In this document: positions 51,794 through 55,242 of the stretch, piece after piece
Layout of the letters: each line of letters begins with the position of its first letter
How positions within the stretch are numbered: position 1 is the stretch's first letter
From: Candidatus Nitrosopelagicus sp.
GTDB taxonomy: Archaea > Thermoproteota > Nitrososphaeria > Nitrososphaerales > Nitrosopumilaceae
Assembly (NCBI GenBank): GCA_028343215.1
Contig: JAOLYB010000004.1
Coordinates: 1-55,242, forward strand
Reading direction: 5' to 3'
DNA: 55,242 nt
Made by a program: the position numbers and the translations under genes
Notes under the pieces: generated by a model
The model's input: only the letters and a program-made list of their open reading frames with translations
What the model was told of the DNA's origin: nothing
Database searches by the model: none

Positions 51794-52908
51794 TTAGGAA
51801 GGTTTTGAGTCAAATCTGACCAGATATTTTCTTCTTGGAGTTTTTTATACCAAAATAGATTATAGTGTTCGACAGTTAGGAACAAAAATTCTAAGAATTT
51901 TCGATGTGAGAAACTATCTGGGAGTTTTTCAAGAGCAGATCTAGCATCATTAAGATAAGATTCACTGTGATTCATGGTCTCTTCAAATCCACTCTTTACA
52001 TCATTCATTTTTAGAGAATAGAACAATGGCCATGATGGTATTTTTGCAGCTTTATCTCTAATGCTGTCTTCAATTTCATTTCCACATCCAACAGATTCTG
52101 CTGCTTTTGCCATTCCAGTGTAAAAGATATCAGCTAACGGTGCACGATTTAATGCCATGTTTCGACCAGCTGTACCCATAACAGAACGATATTTCTTGTA
52201 ACTCTCAACTAATTCTTCTTCTGTAATTGATGTAGGTTTATCTTTTAATTTTGTATCAAGGTATTGTCCAATTCTTGCCTGCTTGAATCCTTCTTCAAAT
52301 TCTTTTAGTACATCCTCGCCACCTTTTGAAATTTTTTCTCTTGCAAGTTTTAGAATATATGGATTCATTAGTTTGTAATCATCAAGATATTCCAAATCCT
52401 CATCTTTGTCTACAATTCTATCCATTGGTTCACTAAGATCTATTGCAATTATATGACCATCTACAATATCCTCGCGCATGTTAGTACTTGGATCATCTTT
52501 AAAGTAATCAGTTGACGCATCAAAAAGACCATTGAATACAGGAAATGTCATTTTTACAAAATTTGAGTTTAGAATTCTAAGAACTCTGTCGTGTAGAGTA
52601 TCAAAATCAGATAGTTTCGATTTGATAGGATCTATTTCAGAAGCATTAAGAATAATTTCCGTTGAACCCACTTCTTCTGCAAATTTTTGTTGTGTGGTGT
52701 TAGGAGATTCATCAGAGTTTATTTGATCAAATAAATTTTTTGCAAATCTTTTAGCAAATTCTGGAAATGTATTTTCTGCTTCTTCTTTATAATGATTAAA
52801 TTGCTTGAATCCTTTTGATTTGAATAAACCTTGTTTTATGATTTGTTTTCCAGGTTTAGTTCCCATTAATGCACTTTTACTGAAAATTGATTCGTCTTTT
52901 CCACTCAC
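51790..52908 (-). CDS. Unknown 372-aa protein coupled to rfcL
   Basis: I do not recognise this family. It appears soluble and mostly helical, with a basic start (KSALMGTKPGKQIIKQG), an acidic centre (DRIVDKDEDLEYLDD near residues 165-180) and a helical C-terminus with aromatic residues (FLFLTVEHYNLFWYKKL). There is no Walker, zinc, signal or membrane motif. Its stop overlaps the rfcL start by 4 nt (GTGA), so translation is probably coupled. A role with the clamp loader is inferred from position only. Confidence 0.8.
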   Translation of the reverse strand: MSGKDESIFSKSALMGTKPGKQIIKQGLFKSKGFKQFNHYKEEAENTFPEFAKRFAKNLFDQINSDESPNTTQQKFAEEVGSTEIILNASEIDPIKSKLSDFDTLHDRVLRILNSNFVKMTFPVFNGLFDASTDYFKDDPSTNMREDIVDGHIIAIDLSEPMDRIVDKDEDLEYLDDYKLMNPYILKLAREKISKGGEDVLKEFEEGFKQARIGQYLDTKLKDKPTSITEEELVESYKKYRSVMGTAGRNMALNRAPLADIFYTGMAKAAESVGCGNEIEDSIRDKAAKIPSWPLFYSLKMNDVKSGFEETMNHSESYLNDARSALEKLPDSFSHRKFLEFLFLTVEHYNLFWYKKLQEENIWSDLTQNLPK

Positions 52909-52952
52909 AAAAGATTGTTAACAAATTGCTATTTATGCCTTCAAAGATCTAA

Positions 52953-53408
52953 TTACATTCGTCTAAACTCTGCAGCGCCTTTTTCTGTAATTCTCAGTTG
53001 TATTGATTTTCCAAATGGACCACTTTTTTCTACAGGTCTCATTAGGCCTTTTTTCTCAAGATCTTGAAGAATGGTATCTAGATTATTTGTCGATATGTTT
53101 CCTTTCTTCTGAAGTTCTTCAAATTTTGATATGTTAGTCATCAATAAACCAAGTACAATTTTTTCTTTAGACCAGTTTTTTGTTGAAAATTCTTCTCGAC
53201 GTGGAGATTCTTGAAAATTATCAGGTGATGCTGATTCTCTAAAATTATCCGCAGATGATGATTCTTGGAAAAAATTTCCACGGGGGGTTTCAGGACGAGC
53301 AGATATGTCTTGTTTAAGACCAGCACGTCTCAATAATCTTGGGAGTATTCTAGCAAGTGGTATGATCATGAATATGAGCAAATAGATCCAAGAGTAATTT
53401 TCTTCCAT
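52953..53408 (-). CDS. Membrane-anchored winged-helix protein
   Basis: The 151-residue protein has one N-terminal membrane span (about residues 6-26, WIYLLIFMIIPLARIL) followed by Arg/Lys. A polar linker carries three related units (SADNFRES, SPDNFQES, then RREEF; ~45-75) and leads to a C-terminal winged helix (~80-150) with a SKFEELQKKGNISTNNLDTIL helix pair and a KSIQLRITEKG wing. The layout suggests a DNA-binding domain held at the membrane and perhaps released by proteolysis. Target and signal are unknown. Confidence 0.72.
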   Translation of the reverse strand: MEENYSWIYLLIFMIIPLARILPRLLRRAGLKQDISARPETPRGNFFQESSSADNFRESASPDNFQESPRREEFSTKNWSKEKIVLGLLMTNISKFEELQKKGNISTNNLDTILQDLEKKGLMRPVEKSGPFGKSIQLRITEKGAAEFRRM

Positions 53409-53453
53409 GTTATATGATTATGATTCGAAATTAATAATGTATATGTTGGGTTT

Positions 53454-53774
53454 CTATTGTGGCTGTGAGAAAACACGATATTCGCCGATGGTAGAACTAC
53501 ATTTGTGACAAGTGTACTGACCTCTCTCAATTAAGATTAATCCATTAGCAACCTCTTCGTTTGGTTTTTCTTCTATTTGAAAAGCAGTTGGTCCATCAAA
53601 CTCAGAATTACATGCTTTACAGAAATGTTTCAGCATTTTTGAAGGATCTAATTTTTCAAGTGATGCTAGGAAGTGTTTGTCTATGTTTGGTACAAGTTTT
53701 GATTTTTGGACTTCTTCATCAGTAAGTTCAGCATTAACCCATCCACCTGAGCCTTGTAATTCTGTTGCCGTCAT
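53454..53774 (-). CDS. Zinc-ribbon protein, unknown function
   Basis: The 106-residue soluble protein has a C-terminal zinc ribbon formed by CKAC (~residues 52-55) and CHKC (~89-92) around a beta-strand core. The N-terminal half is acidic and helical. The family is not recognised. A TATA-like CTCTTTATTC lies about 24 nt upstream of its ATG. It is divergent from the IMPase-family gene. Confidence 0.7.
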   Translation of the reverse strand: MTATELQGSGGWVNAELTDEEVQKSKLVPNIDKHFLASLEKLDPSKMLKHFCKACNSEFDGPTAFQIEEKPNEEVANGLILIERGQYTCHKCSSTIGEYRVFSQPQ

Positions 53775-53863
53775 AATTGATTTATTTCAAGCATGAATAA
53801 AGAGGTTTTCAAATTAAATTAAAAAATTATTCAATTAAATTATCCACAAATTTGAAAATCATA

Positions 53864-54661
53864 ATGGAAACTAATCAAGTTCTCAAAGAAGCATCAAGAA
53901 GAATTTATGAGGCGGTGAAAGACATGGCAGGAACGGAAAAAGCTGCGGGTGATTTTGGAAGAGGTGCAGGAGGAGATATTTCTAGAAATATCGATATTAC
54001 TGCAGAAACCACTGTTTTAGATTATCTAAAAGAGATTAATTTTGAGTGTGTAGTTTTAGGAGAAGAATGTGGTCGAGTAGAATTATCAGAAAATCCAAAA
54101 GGATTTGTTATTATGGATGCAATTGATGGTTCTGCAAATGCGGTTAGAGGTGTGCCATTTTTCTGTTCATCATTAGCATTTGCAACAGAAAATAGGCTCA
54201 GTTCCATAACAGACGGAGTAATTACAAATCTTTCAACAGGTGAAATATATTCTGCTTCAGAAGGAAAAGGTGCATTTCTAGATGACAAACAAATTTCAGT
54301 TTACAAAGGTACTCCATTGTACAAAATAGTTGGAGTAAATACGTCAGGTGCATCACAAGAAATAATGAAAAAATTACAACCTGTTTTTGAACATCATAGT
54401 CATACCAGACATTTTGGTGCAAATGCATTAGAAATGGCAATGTTTGCACAAGGTTTGATGGATGTTTTTATTGATTTAAGAGATAAAATTAGAATTCAAG
54501 ATATCGCAGCAGGATACATAATTGTGAAAGAAGCAGGAGGTTTGATTTTAGATTCAGAATTCAAACCTCTTGATGCAGATTTGAGTTACGATACAAGAGT
54601 TTCTTTTATTGCAGCTGCAAATCAGGAAATTTTAGACGAGATACTTCCAAGAAAAAAATAA
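53864..54661 (+). CDS. Inositol monophosphatase / fructose-1,6-bisphosphatase family phosphatase
   Basis: The 265-residue enzyme of the FIG superfamily has the metal-binding motifs GEE (~residues 67-69), DAIDGSANAVRG (~85-96) and IQDIAAGYIIVKEAGG (~207-222). Archaeal members hydrolyse inositol-1-phosphate and often fructose-1,6-bisphosphate. Substrate cannot be decided here. ATG 53864 is chosen over TTG 53852 because an AATTAAATTA box (53833-53842) is centred 26 nt upstream. Confidence 0.88.
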   Translation: METNQVLKEASRRIYEAVKDMAGTEKAAGDFGRGAGGDISRNIDITAETTVLDYLKEINFECVVLGEECGRVELSENPKGFVIMDAIDGSANAVRGVPFFCSSLAFATENRLSSITDGVITNLSTGEIYSASEGKGAFLDDKQISVYKGTPLYKIVGVNTSGASQEIMKKLQPVFEHHSHTRHFGANALEMAMFAQGLMDVFIDLRDKIRIQDIAAGYIIVKEAGGLILDSEFKPLDADLSYDTRVSFIAAANQEILDEILPRKK

Positions 54662-54664
54662 ATT

Positions 54665-55242
54665 TTATCCGTATGATTCGTATTTGACTTCAAAAGTTCC
54701 ATCTTCATGTGGATTATCTCTATTGACAAATCCTCTATCATCAACATAATCCATTACTCCGTCAATGGTTCCTTGATAACCACAAATGTAAATTCTAGTA
54801 TTCTCAGGAGTAACTTTTTCTCCAACTAATTCATCTAACGGAGAAACACCTTGTGCATTTGCTTTGAAAAATGATTCAACTCTTCCTACTTGACCATTCC
54901 ATGATCTATTGTATTGTTCTTTTGGTCTACTAATTGCAGCTCTGTAAAGAAAGTTCCATTCATCAGTTCCTCTCTCTTTACTTTCATTTTCAAAGTCAGT
55001 GAGAAGACGTTTGTAACTTAATTCATCAACATAACTTGCACCATGTAAAACTACGAGTTGTCTTTTATCATTAGTGTCATGAAAATGATGTGCAAATGCG
55101 ATGAACGGTGCGAGACCAGTTCCGCCACCTACACAGACTACTCTTCTATTATCAGGTTCTCCATTTCGATATTTGTCTTCAATTATTAAGTCGTCGCCGG
55201 TCGGATCACCAAGTAATACTTCATCACCAACACTAAGATAGA
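54665..55242 (-). CDS. Ferredoxin--NADP+ reductase-type flavoprotein, 5' end outside window
   Basis: The minus strand is open from the window end to TAA at 54665-54667, giving the last ~192 residues. The visible part starts in the end of the FAD-binding barrel (VGDEVLLGDPTGD). The NAD(P)-binding domain follows with VCVGGGTGLAPFIAFAHH, a VVLHGAS strand, RPKEQYNRSWNGQVGRV, and YICGYQGTIDGVMDYV near the end. It is FNR-like and probably exchanges electrons between NADPH and ferredoxin. This is interesting next to a complex I lacking the NADH module. It is convergent with the phosphatase, 3 nt apart. Confidence 0.82.
   Translation of the reverse strand, partial: YLSVGDEVLLGDPTGDDLIIEDKYRNGEPDNRRVVCVGGGTGLAPFIAFAHHFHDTNDKRQLVVLHGASYVDELSYKRLLTDFENESKERGTDEWNFLYRAAISRPKEQYNRSWNGQVGRVESFFKANAQGVSPLDELVGEKVTPENTRIYICGYQGTIDGVMDYVDDRGFVNRDNPHEDGTFEVKYESYG

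Overview
The window is AT-rich, densely packed archaeal chromosome. It most likely comes from an ammonia-oxidising Thaumarchaeota (Nitrososphaerota) of the Nitrosopumilus type. Support comes from archaeal/eukaryotic-type ribosomal proteins (eL19, eL30, eL32, uL10, uL12), Spt5, RfcL, ABCE1, archaeal AlaRS/LeuRS, prefoldin, a polyprenyl-PP synthase with a geranylgeranyl reductase, an 11-subunit complex I without NuoEFG, and the three-gene biotin-dependent acyl-CoA carboxylase of the 3-hydroxypropionate/4-hydroxybutyrate cycle. No ammonia monooxygenase, 16S/23S rRNA, insertion sequence, phage gene or CRISPR array is present.

Layout. 1-3.5 kb: the 3' part of an Lrp/AsnC regulator, a secE-spt5-rpl11 cluster, D-aminoacyl-tRNA deacylase with an Ogt-like gene, and rpl32e-rpl19e. 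3.6-8 kb: ATP-type PEP carboxykinase, a secreted S8 protease and superoxide dismutase. 8-12.4 kb: prefoldin alpha, an FtsY that stops just after its G4 motif, rpl1-rpl10, a TRIC/UPF0126 membrane protein, rpl12 and an unknown gene. 12.4-20.2 kb: alaS-leuS, a geranylgeranyl-reductase-family flavoprotein, a YkgJ-type Cys-cluster protein, a winged-helix protein and tRNA-Gln. 20.3-22.6 kb (minus): rpl30e-nusA-rps12-rps7, a 42-residue zinc-finger gene and a stand-alone 5S rRNA. 22.7-28.3 kb: ABCE1-Trm5, RimI, an M50 protease and a LarA-like protein. 28.3-32.9 kb: two large secreted proteins sharing a module. 33-35.5 kb: pyrE, a newly recognised C/D-box sRNA, two tRNAs, a PqqC/CADD-like diiron protein and a prenyl synthase. 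35.4-46.1 kb (minus): nuoABCDHIJKMLN. 46.2-50.3 kb: peroxiredoxin and BCCP-AccC-PccB. 50.3-53.8 kb (minus): RfcL between two unknown genes, a membrane-tethered winged helix and a zinc ribbon. 53.9-55.2 kb: an IMPase-family phosphatase and a truncated ferredoxin-NADP reductase.

The best new observation is a double-guide C/D-box sRNA at 33565-33627 (minus). Both of its guides appear to match one short segment of 23S rRNA (helix 69-71 region). Other points of note are the truncated FtsY, two tRNAs with substitutions at near-invariant positions, a seven-unit beta-propeller-like surface protein, and an unknown gene translationally coupled to RfcL. Convergent gene pairs overlap at their stop codons throughout. 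TATA-like boxes usually lie about 25-28 nt upstream of start codons, as expected for leaderless transcripts, and I used this to revise several starts. No gene-free stretch exceeds 300 bases.
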